Below, in pieces: positions 6,898 to 15,785 of a DNA stretch of 64,000 nt; within the stretch, counting starts at the first letter, position 1; each line of letters opens with the position of its first letter. Below the pieces are notes generated by a model that saw only the letters and a program-made list of their open reading frames with translations, ran no database searches and was not told where the DNA came from. The stretch lies in the NCBI RefSeq assembly GCF_018283675.1, contig NZ_JAGVRK010000001.1, positions 2,666,001 to 2,730,000 on the forward strand, in the 5' to 3' direction. A program made the position numbers and the translations under genes. This DNA is from Metabacillus flavus. GTDB lineage: Bacteria; Bacillota; Bacilli; Bacillales; Bacillaceae.

Positions 6898-9798
6898 CTA
6901 TTTTTTAACCTGAACCGTTACTGCATCACTTTTATTTCCATTCTTCAAGACAGCTGTAATGACGGCTTCTCCCTCAGCCAGAGCGGTCACTGTGCCATCC
7001 TGCTCCACATTTGCCACTCCGCTATTGCTTGAATACCATTGAATCTCTTTATTGACAGCAAATTCAGGGATGACGGCTGCCTGCAGCTTTAAAGTTTCTC
7101 CCTGAGAAAGAACGGCGCCTTTATCTTTAATATCTACAGCCTCCGCACGAATGACAGGATCCTCGATGGTATAGCGCCATATATTGTTTCCTGTTGACAG
7201 GTCATCACCTTCTGCAAAATAGAAGTTCCCCATAGCATCCTCTGCTAATTTTTTTGCCTGCTGTTTAAGAGGGATCACTTCTTTAGTCGATTTATTGATT
7301 TTATAAAATGTCTGATCAACTGTGACGTAGAAATTGCCGTCTTTACCTTCCTTCATGATGCCGCCGACCCGATAGCTGCGGACGCCGGGGAATTTCACTT
7401 CCTGATAAATCGTCTTTTTCTGATCGGGATCATAAATAAAAAGAGTATCCTGTGCAATTCCCCAAATGTTCCCCTGTTCATCATCATTAAGGTAGCTCAC
7501 CGATACTTTTCCTCGAACCGGAACCATTTCATTCGTCATTGCAGAAGATGCCGGATCCCACGTAATCAGCTTTGCTTCTTTCTCAACGGGATCTGCCCCT
7601 GTTCCTCCAAAAATACTGGATCCTGCATACACGAGTCCTTTTGATGCCTTCACTGAGACAATACTCTGGTTCGGGACAATATTCCGATTTACATTAAGCA
7701 TGCCGGAGGAGCGATTATATATGGAAAGGGTGCCACCGTTCTTTCCATAGTCCGGGACCGAGCCTATATAAATTTCATCCCGCTCGGGTATCGAATCCAT
7801 GGCAACCGGGCGATTTTGTTCATTTGGCCCATGCAGGTCAAATAACAGCTTCATATTTGTCCTGCGGTTCCATGGCAGGGAGGAATCGTATTCGTAAATT
7901 CTGGCAGCAGGATAAACGCCAAAATACATTTTACTGCCGATGGAGGTCATCCCTTCGACTTGACCAAGACCCGTTTCCTGCTTAGTGAGTCCTGTAAGAG
8001 GATTAAAAATCCCCACGTCACCCCCAATGAATCCGCTGCTGTAAATTTTACCGTCCGGCCCTCCCAGAATATTATAAATATTCGTCGGCTGGGGAGGCAG
8101 AGAGAGCACGGTTTTCTTCAATGCTCCGGAAGCCAGTCCGTATTTAAAAAAGCGTCCTTCATAGTTTCCAACGAACCCTACAAGAGCAGTACCGCTGAAT
8201 GGAGTTTCTGATAGGGGCTGGAAGCCGAAACCGATCACAGGCTGTTCCAAATTTACCTGTGCACCCCCGGAGGTCACAGGCTCTGCTGTCTTGGATTCAA
8301 GATTGTATTGATAAAGAATTCCTGAGGACGTAAAGAATACACTTTTCCCATCGGGAGCAAGAGGAGAAACCCCTCTGGACTGTGCGGTTGTTTCATAATC
8401 GATTTCCATCGTTTTTTTATCTGCAACCACCAGCTTGAATTCCGGCTCAAGTTTAATGAAAAGCTTCCCTCCCTGAACCTGAAGATCATAAACCGATATG
8501 TACGATTTGTATTTAGCAGGGAGAACATTTGTCTTTTTGCCGGATTTGATGTCATATTTTATTAAATGTGCATGTGCACCTACTCCCGCGTACACGGCCT
8601 TCTCCTCTGAATCATAGGCAACGCTGCGAACATACTCTTCACCCGGTACCATTTCTCCAAAGTCAGTAAATCCTTTTGCCGGGTCATATTCAAATACATG
8701 GCCGTCAAAATACGTCCCTCCATAAATTTTTCCGTTCTCTCCTGCCGTCAAATCCCAGATCACTGTCTGCTTCGGAACCGGTTTGCCGAGAACCTCTGCT
8801 TCACTGCTTCCCGGAACATATTTATAGAGAGTCCCATTCGGAGTGGAGCCTGCATAAACCGTTCCATCTGAAGCAACCGTCACAGCCCATGCTGCCTCTG
8901 CTTCAGGAAGCGGAATAATCCGTTTGATCTGTTCGGTCTCAACATCAGTCACAATGAGCTGTGCAGGTCTTCCTGCAAGGACGGTGTAAGCCATGGATCG
9001 GCCATTCTCATCCTTTCCGAAGGCACCCCTCATCGCCATCAGTTTTTCAATTTGGGTACCCATGTCTTGAAAAGCTGGAAGCACCTCAGCTGTCTTTACA
9101 GTTTCTGCAATCACATCGCCATAAGGATTGGTAAGCTCCACCTTAAATGTATAAGATCCCGCTTTAGAAAATCTTAGTTCAGTCTTCAATGTTTCACTGT
9201 GATCTTTCTTTAAATCGATTTCGGTTGCCAAATCGCCTTTATTTTTAATAACGGTTATCCTTTCCCCGCGATTTATAGCAATCAGATCGCCGGGTCCAGA
9301 CACTTTAGTGATCTGCACATCAATGTTCTCCGCTCCCCGCCTTTTTACGTTTGCAGCGGAAATTGAGAGTGGAGCAGGTGTATACGCTCCTGTTGAAAGC
9401 TGTTCAGGCAAATCGAGAACCGTCTGATAGACAGACTGATTATTATCTTGGATCACTTCCACCACCGCCTCGGTTTTGAACCCTTTGAACTCGGCAGTCA
9501 GCACTGTTTTTCCAGGGCTGATTCCTTTAACTGCCTGTCCATCAAGTATAGCAACTTCCTTGTCTTTTATCTTCAGGGAGCCGCCGCTGACCATGGTAAC
9601 GCTTCCATTTTCCTTTTTTGCTAAAACCGTTACAATTTTTCTCTCCCCAGTTTTCACCTTAATTTTCTCGGGGACAATTTGTATGGACTCTATATCATCA
9701 TCGGCCGCATTTGCATAATGAGGGAACAGAATCCCCCCAGCTGCAAGCAAGAACAAGACAAAGCCTTTAAAGGCAAGAAGCTTTCTGACTTTTATCAT
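6898..9798 (-). CDS. Large secreted beta-propeller protein with Ig-like (Big_2) ends
   Basis: This 966-residue exported protein has a signal peptide (residues 1-31, cleavage predicted after A-N-A) and no lipobox or LPXTG anchor. An N-terminal Ig-like module (about 35-115) and a C-terminal Big_2 module (about 885-965, with SSNSGVANVEQDGTVTA) flank a long central region of repeated YDP, DGKIY and GTLYKY blades typical of a multi-bladed propeller. The start is the ATG at 9798, seven bases after GGGAGG; a frame-open upstream ATG would bury the signal peptide. The central part resembles the cytoplasmic propeller encoded at 12354. It may bind or process the polysaccharide outside the cell; no catalytic residues can be named. 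Confidence 0.7.
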   Translation of the reverse strand: MIKVRKLLAFKGFVLFLLAAGGILFPHYANAADDDIESIQIVPEKIKVKTGERKIVTVLAKKENGSVTMVSGGSLKIKDKEVAILDGQAVKGISPGKTVLTAEFKGFKTEAVVEVIQDNNQSVYQTVLDLPEQLSTGAYTPAPLSISAANVKRRGAENIDVQITKVSGPGDLIAINRGERITVIKNKGDLATEIDLKKDHSETLKTELRFSKAGSYTFKVELTNPYGDVIAETVKTAEVLPAFQDMGTQIEKLMAMRGAFGKDENGRSMAYTVLAGRPAQLIVTDVETEQIKRIIPLPEAEAAWAVTVASDGTVYAGSTPNGTLYKYVPGSSEAEVLGKPVPKQTVIWDLTAGENGKIYGGTYFDGHVFEYDPAKGFTDFGEMVPGEEYVRSVAYDSEEKAVYAGVGAHAHLIKYDIKSGKKTNVLPAKYKSYISVYDLQVQGGKLFIKLEPEFKLVVADKKTMEIDYETTAQSRGVSPLAPDGKSVFFTSSGILYQYNLESKTAEPVTSGGAQVNLEQPVIGFGFQPLSETPFSGTALVGFVGNYEGRFFKYGLASGALKKTVLSLPPQPTNIYNILGGPDGKIYSSGFIGGDVGIFNPLTGLTKQETGLGQVEGMTSIGSKMYFGVYPAARIYEYDSSLPWNRRTNMKLLFDLHGPNEQNRPVAMDSIPERDEIYIGSVPDYGKNGGTLSIYNRSSGMLNVNRNIVPNQSIVSVKASKGLVYAGSSIFGGTGADPVEKEAKLITWDPASSAMTNEMVPVRGKVSVSYLNDDEQGNIWGIAQDTLFIYDPDQKKTIYQEVKFPGVRSYRVGGIMKEGKDGNFYVTVDQTFYKINKSTKEVIPLKQQAKKLAEDAMGNFYFAEGDDLSTGNNIWRYTIEDPVIRAEAVDIKDKGAVLSQGETLKLQAAVIPEFAVNKEIQWYSSNSGVANVEQDGTVTALAEGEAVITAVLKNGNKSDAVTVQVKK

Positions 9799-9919
9799 CG
9801 TATCCTCCCAATCTTCCTCTATTTTCCTCGTACGCTCTTTCAAATGTAATGAACTGGAAAGAATCCGTCAATTCTTTTAGCGAAATTTTCAGAAAAATGA
9901 TGAAAATAAGAAAACCGGA

Positions 9920-11350
9920 TTATCGATCGTATCCGGCTAATTGACTATTCAGCAGTTTTTCAATGCGTTCACATGCATCTTTCGGACTCTCCATAGACGC
10001 CCATGCAAGATTTAATTCATTTTGGAGAAGCATCATCTCCTGTGTATTTAAATTCAGTTCGCTAACGGGGACAGCATAGGGCATGACTTCTTTAAAAGCA
10101 TTATAATTTTCAGGATGGATGGCCGGGTTCAAAAGGGTATCATCCTCCGCTGTCTTTTTTAAAGCAGGGATTGTACACCCGCTTTCTTTTAAGATTCTTT
10201 GAGACCTCTCCCCTGCCATAAAATCGGCAAGCGCCTGGGAGGCCCCCTTAGCCGCCGAATTCGCACTTACTGCTATCCCGGCTCCCAGCAGCAGGGTCGC
10301 TTTTCTCTCCTTTTTCGGGAGCGGCAGAATGTCCCATTGGATGTGCTGATCCCTGAACTCATTCAGATAGTAATAAGTTGTGAGAATCATTGCCACCTTT
10401 TCCTTATTGAAGATATCCTCTGCCAGCTGATTGCTGCCATGAGTAAAGATCGGCGATACCCGATGCTTGTACATCAAATCCACGCAATACTGCAAGGCTT
10501 CAATGTTTGCATCATCTGCCAGAGTAAAGCGGCTCCGGTTGGAAGTCATAAGCTTTCCCCCGTTTTGAAGGACGAAAACGGGCCAGCGGTGAAAAGAAGA
10601 GGAGAAGCAAAATCCGTAATGCTTAACAAGATGCTGATCCTCTATTATTTTCGTGGCTTTTTGAGCAGCATCAAGCAGATCTTCCCAGGTTTCAATCGAC
10701 TGAAGTCCGGATAATCCTGCATTTTCAAAAATAGTCTTATTAAAGCAGATTACCACTGGTGTAAAAAGAAAAGGGGTAGCAAATACACTCCCATTATGAG
10801 AAAACATCTCAAATATTTGCCGGTAGCTGTTTTTCTCTGTCATGTTTGGTGACTGGTACGCATCCATTAGTTGAATTTTATCGGCTTCAGCAAACTCACG
10901 AAATTGGGAATCCGATACGATAAAAGCATCTGGGCCTTCTCCTTGTTCAAGTGAATGGATCAGCTGCGGAACGTATTCTGTTTCGGGCATTATTTTCAGA
11001 TTCACTTTAATATGAGGATGGGCGTTCTCAAATTCCTTCAGAATTCTTCTGGCACTTGGAACTTCATAGGAAGTAGAATACCAGGCCAGGCTGATTGCCG
11101 TCGTATTGGCGGCAGAATCCAGCGTAACCCGGTTTCCTTTCCCGGGAATTTTTTCAATGAGCCCCTCCTCAACGAGCTGGGCAAGCCCCTTGCGGATTGA
11201 AACCCGGCTGATATCGTATTTATGACTAAGCTGATGTTCAGGAAGAAGGTATTCCCCTTTACGGATTCTGGTACTGACAATCTCATCCTTGAGTTCACTG
11301 ATGAACTGATTATATTTTCTTTCAAAATCATTTTCTCTGCGTAATTGCAT
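9920..11350 (-). CDS. GntR-type DNA-binding domain fused to a solute-binding-protein domain
   Basis: Residues about 10-80 form a GntR-family winged helix (YDISRVSIRKGLAQLVEEGLI followed by a basic GKGNR wing). Residues about 90-476 match a family-1 extracellular solute-binding protein (LAWYSTSYEV, RRILKEFENAHPHIKVNLKI, GPDAFIV), yet no signal peptide is present. The protein is therefore probably a cytoplasmic regulator that senses a sugar with a periplasmic-type ligand domain. The start ATG follows AGGAGAGGTGCTC; a GTG two codons earlier lies inside the ribosome binding site. It is the natural candidate to bind the four paired ACNNGT operators, including the one before its own operon. The ligand and the sign of control are inferred. 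Confidence 0.8.
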   Translation of the reverse strand: MQLRRENDFERKYNQFISELKDEIVSTRIRKGEYLLPEHQLSHKYDISRVSIRKGLAQLVEEGLIEKIPGKGNRVTLDSAANTTAISLAWYSTSYEVPSARRILKEFENAHPHIKVNLKIMPETEYVPQLIHSLEQGEGPDAFIVSDSQFREFAEADKIQLMDAYQSPNMTEKNSYRQIFEMFSHNGSVFATPFLFTPVVICFNKTIFENAGLSGLQSIETWEDLLDAAQKATKIIEDQHLVKHYGFCFSSSFHRWPVFVLQNGGKLMTSNRSRFTLADDANIEALQYCVDLMYKHRVSPIFTHGSNQLAEDIFNKEKVAMILTTYYYLNEFRDQHIQWDILPLPKKERKATLLLGAGIAVSANSAAKGASQALADFMAGERSQRILKESGCTIPALKKTAEDDTLLNPAIHPENYNAFKEVMPYAVPVSELNLNTQEMMLLQNELNLAWASMESPKDACERIEKLLNSQLAGYDR

Positions 11351-11361
11351 GAGCACCTCTC

Positions 11362-12357
11362 CTAGCGAATCGCAAACTTTAAATAACGGTCTAAAAATTG
11401 AAAGGAATGCTCACGGATTGCGGATGGAAATTCGTGGCCGCTGCTGCCGATCACCCATTCAAATGAATCGTTTTGTCCCAATACATCATAAACCTTTTGC
11501 ACCTCAAGAATCCCCTTTAAACCCTCTTTCCAATGAGGAAAAATAGGATCATTCCTTCCCATCCATAAAAATAAAGGAACCGGAGCGCACAAGCTTAAAA
11601 TTTCATGAAAATCAAAGGGAACCTCTCCTCGTTCAATCCATTCGCTGATTACAGGAAAATGACTGAACCAATCCCGTTTTCCCCATCTGTGATGCTCGGG
11701 ATCCCCTGCAAACATGCTGAAGCCGCAGCTGCATACTGCCGCTTTGATTCGCTGATCAAGAGAAGCTAAAAAATAGGCATTATAGCCTCCCAGAGAGTGG
11801 CCGATTACACCAATTCTGTCTTCATCCACTCCCTTCAAGGAGGCCAGCACCTCTGCTCCCTGTCTGTGATCAGCCAGCATTTTTCCAACTGCTGTCCGTT
11901 CCGGATAACGATCATAAAAGCTTTTCGTTTGAAACGCCTGATCCCCTTTTTCTATCCGTTCTCCAGCTGTAATAGTGTCCGGTGCCAGAACTGCATAGCC
12001 TCTTTTAGCAAGCTCAATCCCATATTGGCGGCTCTTGCGCCCTGACGGATGGGCTATGTCATTTTTTCCATTCGCATCTGTCGGATGCAGAGCAAGAATT
12101 CCTGGAACCATCCCCGCTGAAGCATCTGGAATTAATAAAAGCGCCGGGACTTCATCCCCATCCTCTGTGGCATATTTCAGATGCTTTCTTATATACCCGT
12201 CCTCTTGAATCATGCTTGTGATTTCATACACAGGTTTGCATAGGGGATTAGTCTCATTAACAATTTGCAGCCACCTTGTCATAATGGAACGCTTTTTAAT
12301 TTTCCATTCTTCCGCTGAAGGACTGGATAAAATCTCTGCTACCTTTAAATCACTCAA
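11362..12357 (-). CDS. Alpha/beta hydrolase, dienelactone-hydrolase/acetyl-esterase type
   Basis: A 331-residue cytoplasmic hydrolase with an alpha/beta fold. The nucleophile elbow GHSLGG is visible around residue 195, a candidate acid in GRNDP near residue 275, and a catalytic histidine in SGHEFP near 312. This arrangement matches the large DLH/acetyl-xylan-esterase-like group that removes acyl groups from sugars, so de-esterification of imported oligosaccharides is a reasonable inference. Its TTG start overlaps the stop of the preceding propeller gene (TTGA), indicating translational coupling. The regulator gene starts 11 bp after its stop. No signal peptide is present. Confidence 0.75.
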   Translation of the reverse strand: MSDLKVAEILSSPSAEEWKIKKRSIMTRWLQIVNETNPLCKPVYEITSMIQEDGYIRKHLKYATEDGDEVPALLLIPDASAGMVPGILALHPTDANGKNDIAHPSGRKSRQYGIELAKRGYAVLAPDTITAGERIEKGDQAFQTKSFYDRYPERTAVGKMLADHRQGAEVLASLKGVDEDRIGVIGHSLGGYNAYFLASLDQRIKAAVCSCGFSMFAGDPEHHRWGKRDWFSHFPVISEWIERGEVPFDFHEILSLCAPVPLFLWMGRNDPIFPHWKEGLKGILEVQKVYDVLGQNDSFEWVIGSSGHEFPSAIREHSFQFLDRYLKFAIR

Positions 12358-14141
12358 TATGGAGCCCAGCTCGATTCACCCCCGTTAAGATCCATCGATA
12401 AAAGCGTGTTTCCTGAACAAAAATAGAGGTTGTTTTCGATAATGGCTCCCCCGCTGGTAATCTTCTCGCTCATGCGGCGATAACATGCTGCCGCTGAAGA
12501 GATATCCGCTTTGACCACAGCATCTTCAAGCAAAAAGAATACTTCCCTGCCCTGTTGAATGCAGCCGCCTCTGACTGGCTGGCCGAAGGGAAAACAATCT
12601 TTTACTTTCGCTGCGGCAAGGGAGGTGCAATCAAATTGAAAAAGGATGGAAGACTGTGTCATTCCAAGTCCGGAATTTCCCAAAATACATATATGCGTAA
12701 TTTCCTTTTCATAACGAAAAGGCACAGTTACCCTCTCCAATTTTTTAGCCTTCCAATTCAACTTGTACAAGGAAGCGCTTTCTGCCAGCTCCGCTGCGCC
12801 GCCGGGAGTCCGGACACTTGTTGATCCAATCATGTTACCTGATGCATCAAATGCCAGACTGACCGTACTTTGTTCCGGTAAAAGCTGTTCAGGAGGCAGA
12901 AATGAAAGCTCGCACCTTGATGGATCATATATTCCAACAGAACCACCTCTTTTTCCATAGCCCGGGTAACCGGAAAAAACCACTTTCTTTTCGCATGGAT
13001 GTATTGCAGAAGCACGCGGACGATGAACGGCATCAGCTTTCAGGATCAGCCTCGGGTTTTCATTTGCAGAAAACGGCTTGTTTAATGAAAACTCGTACAA
13101 TTTCCCTCCCGCATAAGCACTGCCGAACATAGTATCTTGATCAAGAACGGCATAGGTGCAAATATTACCGCCGCCCCCCTGTTCTAAGCTTCCTATTAAT
13201 TCCATTCCATTCTGATCCGCCCTAAAAAGCCTCATAGGGTGCATGCTGGTGCCGTAAAGTTTGCCGTCAGGACCAGCAGTGACTGTACTGAGCTCAGCTC
13301 CGGGGGTGTGATAGGAAACAGGAATAACCTGATTCGTAAGCCTGATTTTTTTTTCTGTAAGGTCAAACGACACTAATTTTTCTTTGCCGGCAACCTGGCC
13401 GTGGCATGTATGAAACCCCTCGCCCCAATATTCGTGCCCTTCCAATGGCTTTTGAATAGAGCGCAGCACCTTTCCGCCGCCAAGCTCAAGCCACGGCTGG
13501 GATGGATCGAAGGATCTGAGAGCAGCGCTTTTATACTGAGCGAATACCCTTCCTCCGTTTCCTTTCCTAACGTAGCCTGTTCCAATTCCATCTGTGAGCT
13601 GCCCAATCGCCGTTTGCTTTCCGCTTTCAGGATGAAAGGCCGCGATGAAGGGGTTTTCTGTACCAATTCCAGCATACATCCATCCATCCTTTCCTGAAGC
13701 CAAAGTTCCAGCATACCCTGACTCAATGTTTAAAGAAGCGAGACTCCTCAACTGATGCTGGTTTGGATCAAACTCTCTTACCATTAAATTCGGGTAGGAC
13801 ACAAAATAAATGAGTCCGTTCCATCCCTCGGTTATCGCAAAGACAGCTGCTTCGTCCTGCACCTCTCCTTTAAAAACAAAATTTCCAGAAAAAGGATCAA
13901 GACAGTAAAAAACCTGACCAGCTCCCGAGTAAAACAGACCGCCGGATGAAGCAAATGAGACATAGGGATATTCGCTGTTCTCTATTTGAAGCTGAATTGT
14001 TTTGCCGGTTTTAATATTGACGATAAGGAAGAAGCCTTTTGCCGCAACCACAAACCTTTCTTCCCCCATTGAGTTTCTGCATACCGCCGCTGTTCTAGTT
14101 TCGCTTAGCTGAACGGGAGCTCCCCAATTTTTTAATAAAAT
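12354..14141 (-). CDS. Cytoplasmic beta-propeller protein, apparent ATT start
   Basis: The protein is built of repeated propeller blades (DGKLYGTSMHP, GYPGYGKRGGSVGIYDPS) and is clearly paralogous to the middle of the secreted protein encoded at 6898. It lacks a signal peptide. The first ATG (14069) has no ribosome binding site, but the frame stays open for 24 codons upstream to ATT 14141, which sits six bases after GAGGTGA. The extension (LLKNWGAPVQLSETRT) looks like real protein. I therefore annotate an ATT start giving 595 residues; ATC one codon earlier is less well spaced. A mutated or misread ATG is also possible. Its function is unknown; sensing or hydrolysis of sugar acids is only a guess. 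Confidence 0.6.
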   Translation of the reverse strand: MLLKNWGAPVQLSETRTAAVCRNSMGEERFVVAAKGFFLIVNIKTGKTIQLQIENSEYPYVSFASSGGLFYSGAGQVFYCLDPFSGNFVFKGEVQDEAAVFAITEGWNGLIYFVSYPNLMVREFDPNQHQLRSLASLNIESGYAGTLASGKDGWMYAGIGTENPFIAAFHPESGKQTAIGQLTDGIGTGYVRKGNGGRVFAQYKSAALRSFDPSQPWLELGGGKVLRSIQKPLEGHEYWGEGFHTCHGQVAGKEKLVSFDLTEKKIRLTNQVIPVSYHTPGAELSTVTAGPDGKLYGTSMHPMRLFRADQNGMELIGSLEQGGGGNICTYAVLDQDTMFGSAYAGGKLYEFSLNKPFSANENPRLILKADAVHRPRASAIHPCEKKVVFSGYPGYGKRGGSVGIYDPSRCELSFLPPEQLLPEQSTVSLAFDASGNMIGSTSVRTPGGAAELAESASLYKLNWKAKKLERVTVPFRYEKEITHICILGNSGLGMTQSSILFQFDCTSLAAAKVKDCFPFGQPVRGGCIQQGREVFFLLEDAVVKADISSAAACYRRMSEKITSGGAIIENNLYFCSGNTLLSMDLNGGESSWAPY

Positions 14142-14162
14142 GATCTTTCACCTCATTTGCGG

Positions 14163-14179
14163 ACAGGTTGTATACATGT
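14163..14179 (-). promoter_or_regulatory. Paired operator, site 4, before the propeller-hydrolase-regulator operon
   Basis: ACAGGT (14163-14168) and ACATGT (14174-14179) have centres 11 bp apart. The second core lies in the perfect 12-bp palindrome TATACATGTATA (14171-14182). It is placed between the promoter and the ribosome binding site, so a bound protein would block transcription of the operon that includes the regulator. Confidence 0.65.
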
Positions 14180-14191
14180 ATAGATTTATAT

Positions 14192-14216
14192 TCTAAAAAT
14201 TCAAAACTTTTGTCAA
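14192..14216 (-). promoter_or_regulatory. Probable vegetative promoter for the 14.1-kb operon
   Basis: A perfect -35 TTGACA on the minus strand (14211-14216) is followed 15 bp later by TAGAAT, or about 20 bp later by TATAAA. Neither spacing is ideal, so the exact -10 is uncertain. The paired operator begins immediately downstream. Confidence 0.45.
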
Positions 14217-14220
14217 GGTA

Positions 14221-14251
14221 AAAATAAAAACAGCCGATCTTATCGGCTGTT
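14221..14251 (-). terminator. Terminator after yrvD
   Basis: A perfect stem ACAGCCGAT / ATCGGCTGT with a three-base loop is followed on the minus strand by TTTTTATTTTT. The stop codon of yrvD lies in the hairpin. Confidence 0.85.
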
Positions 14252-14593
14252 ATCTGTCATATGCTTCCGTTCTGTACGGCTGGGAAGCGAGTCATCCTGA
14301 TGAACAGGCTCTTCCGTTTGCACAGGCTCCTTGCGGACAGGCTGAGTTTTTCCTTCTTCTAATTCTCTCTTCAATGCCTTATTCTCTTTTTTTAGAGAAC
14401 GTATCCGGTTCATACCTGAATATCCTGCCATTAATGCTCCCATAAGCACAGAACCAAGAACAATTAGTATTAGCGGCCATTTGGATTGGCCTAATAAATA
14501 ATCCACTTCTACCGGCTCCACATTAATAACAGCAAAAACAGCTACAATCAGTGCAAAAAAGATAACAAGCAATAAACTCCATTGTTTTTTCAA
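14240..14593 (-). CDS. yrvD: LapA/DUF1049-type small membrane protein, YrvD-like
   Basis: A 117-residue protein with two membrane helices (about residues 4-25 and 40-62) around an NVEPVEVDYLLG segment. This is the hallmark of LapA-domain (DUF1049) proteins such as B. subtilis YrvD, which also lies beside secDF. The rest is a charged cytoplasmic tail with a coiled-coil-like stretch (SLKKENKALKRELEEG). The start is TTG 14593, preceded by GAGAGAGGA and lying 16 bp after the cation-efflux stop. Its role is not established; related LapA proteins act in envelope assembly in Gram-negative bacteria. Confidence 0.65.
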   Translation of the reverse strand: MKKQWSLLLVIFFALIVAVFAVINVEPVEVDYLLGQSKWPLILIVLGSVLMGALMAGYSGMNRIRSLKKENKALKRELEEGKTQPVRKEPVQTEEPVHQDDSLPSRTERKHMTDNSR

Positions 14594-14609
14594 AGCAATT
14601 CCTCTCTCT

Positions 14610-15500
14610 CTAGGGGGTAAATGGATTAACATGGACAAAAACCTTTTGCACCACTTCATATTCCATTAGAGCAGCACTTACTTTCTTTGCGATTTCGTGA
14701 CCTTCCAAAACCGAAAGTGTCGCAATGACAGAGATTTTCACATCCACAATTGCATAGTGGCCGTGTTCTCTGGCAAAGAGCTCATCAATCCGTTTAACTC
14801 CCTCAATATTTAAAATCGTTCTTTTCATTTCAGCTGTATCCTCATCATGCATAACATGATCCAGGGAAGCATGAATCGCTTCACTGCCTACTTTCCATGC
14901 AGTAAAGAGAACCAGGATGGAGACAGCTACACCCGCAAAGGGATCAGCGTACAAAAGCCAATCAATCTTAAACCATGAACCGGCAATCGCTCCAAGAATC
15001 CCGATTAAAGCTGCAAAGGAAGCAAATACGTCTGAACGGTGATCATAGGCATTGGCAATTAAGGCATCGCTCTTCAATCTTTTACCCAGTCTGTAGTTAT
15101 ACCGAAACATTCCTTCTTTGATTATAATAGCCGCCGCCACTGCGGCAATCGCAATTGCTGAGGGAGCTTTAGCCGGTTTAAAAAATGCTTCAAAGGAGGT
15201 CTTGCCGATTTCAAATCCAACAAGAGTGAGCAGCACCGCTACAACGACTGCTGCAATCGACTCAGCTTTTCCATGTCCATACGGGTGATCTTCATCTGGA
15301 GGCTTTTTGGCAAGCCGTACTCCAAATAGCACGACCACAGATCCAGCTACATCAGATACAGACATCGCCGCATCGGCAATTAAGGCCTTACTTCCTGAAA
15401 TAAAACCAATGACCCCTTTTAATACAGCCAGCAGTAAATTTGCAGCAATTCCTGCAATAGCTGCGATCTGCACCTGCTTGAACCGATTATCCTTATTCAT
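14610..15500 (-). CDS. Cation diffusion facilitator family metal exporter
   Basis: This 296-residue CDF transporter should expel a divalent metal (Mn, Zn, Co or Fe) in exchange for protons. Six membrane helices are followed by a cytoplasmic metal-binding domain from about residue 210. The transport-site motifs are visible: ADAAMSVSDV in helix 2, with DEDHPYGHGKAE in the loop between helices 2 and 3, and AYDHRSDVFAS in helix 5. The D-xxx-D and H-xxx-D pairs resemble the MneS/MneP manganese-exporter group of Bacillus, but the metal cannot be fixed from sequence alone. It is co-directional with yrvD. Confidence 0.85.
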   Translation of the reverse strand: MNKDNRFKQVQIAAIAGIAANLLLAVLKGVIGFISGSKALIADAAMSVSDVAGSVVVLFGVRLAKKPPDEDHPYGHGKAESIAAVVVAVLLTLVGFEIGKTSFEAFFKPAKAPSAIAIAAVAAAIIIKEGMFRYNYRLGKRLKSDALIANAYDHRSDVFASFAALIGILGAIAGSWFKIDWLLYADPFAGVAVSILVLFTAWKVGSEAIHASLDHVMHDEDTAEMKRTILNIEGVKRIDELFAREHGHYAIVDVKISVIATLSVLEGHEIAKKVSAALMEYEVVQKVFVHVNPFTP

Positions 15501-15653
15501 AAACTCCCTCCTCTAATAACCGGGCAATTTCATCTCCCCTTATCATATCCTTTGAAAGAGAAATGAATGAGCGTGAACCACGTTCCCCTCGTAAATTTTT
15601 GCACAATGGGACATATTATGAGTGACTCTGCCTGTCATAGAAAGGAGCGATCA

Positions 15654-15782
15654 ATGATGGAAAAAACAAATGAATTTTTAAATAACCTGCACGAACGTCA
15701 GGAAAAAGATGAAGCAAATCGGAAACACCAGGGAAAAGGGAACGCTGGCAAAGACTCTCCAAGTAAGACCCATAAAGAATAA
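15654..15782 (+). CDS. Small hydrophilic protein, DUF4023-like
   Basis: A 42-residue, highly charged protein (EKTNEFLNNLHERQEKDEANRKHQGKGN) that resembles the DUF4023 family of short Bacillus proteins of unknown function. The start ATG (15654, with a second ATG following) lies seven bases after AAAGGAG. It is the only plus-strand gene between the metal exporter and secDF, convergent with secDF, and ends at a hairpin shared by both. The ENRKHQGKGN segment is the most recognisable part. No membrane segment is present. Confidence 0.65.
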   Translation: MMEKTNEFLNNLHERQEKDEANRKHQGKGNAGKDSPSKTHKE

Positions 15783-15785
15783 AAA

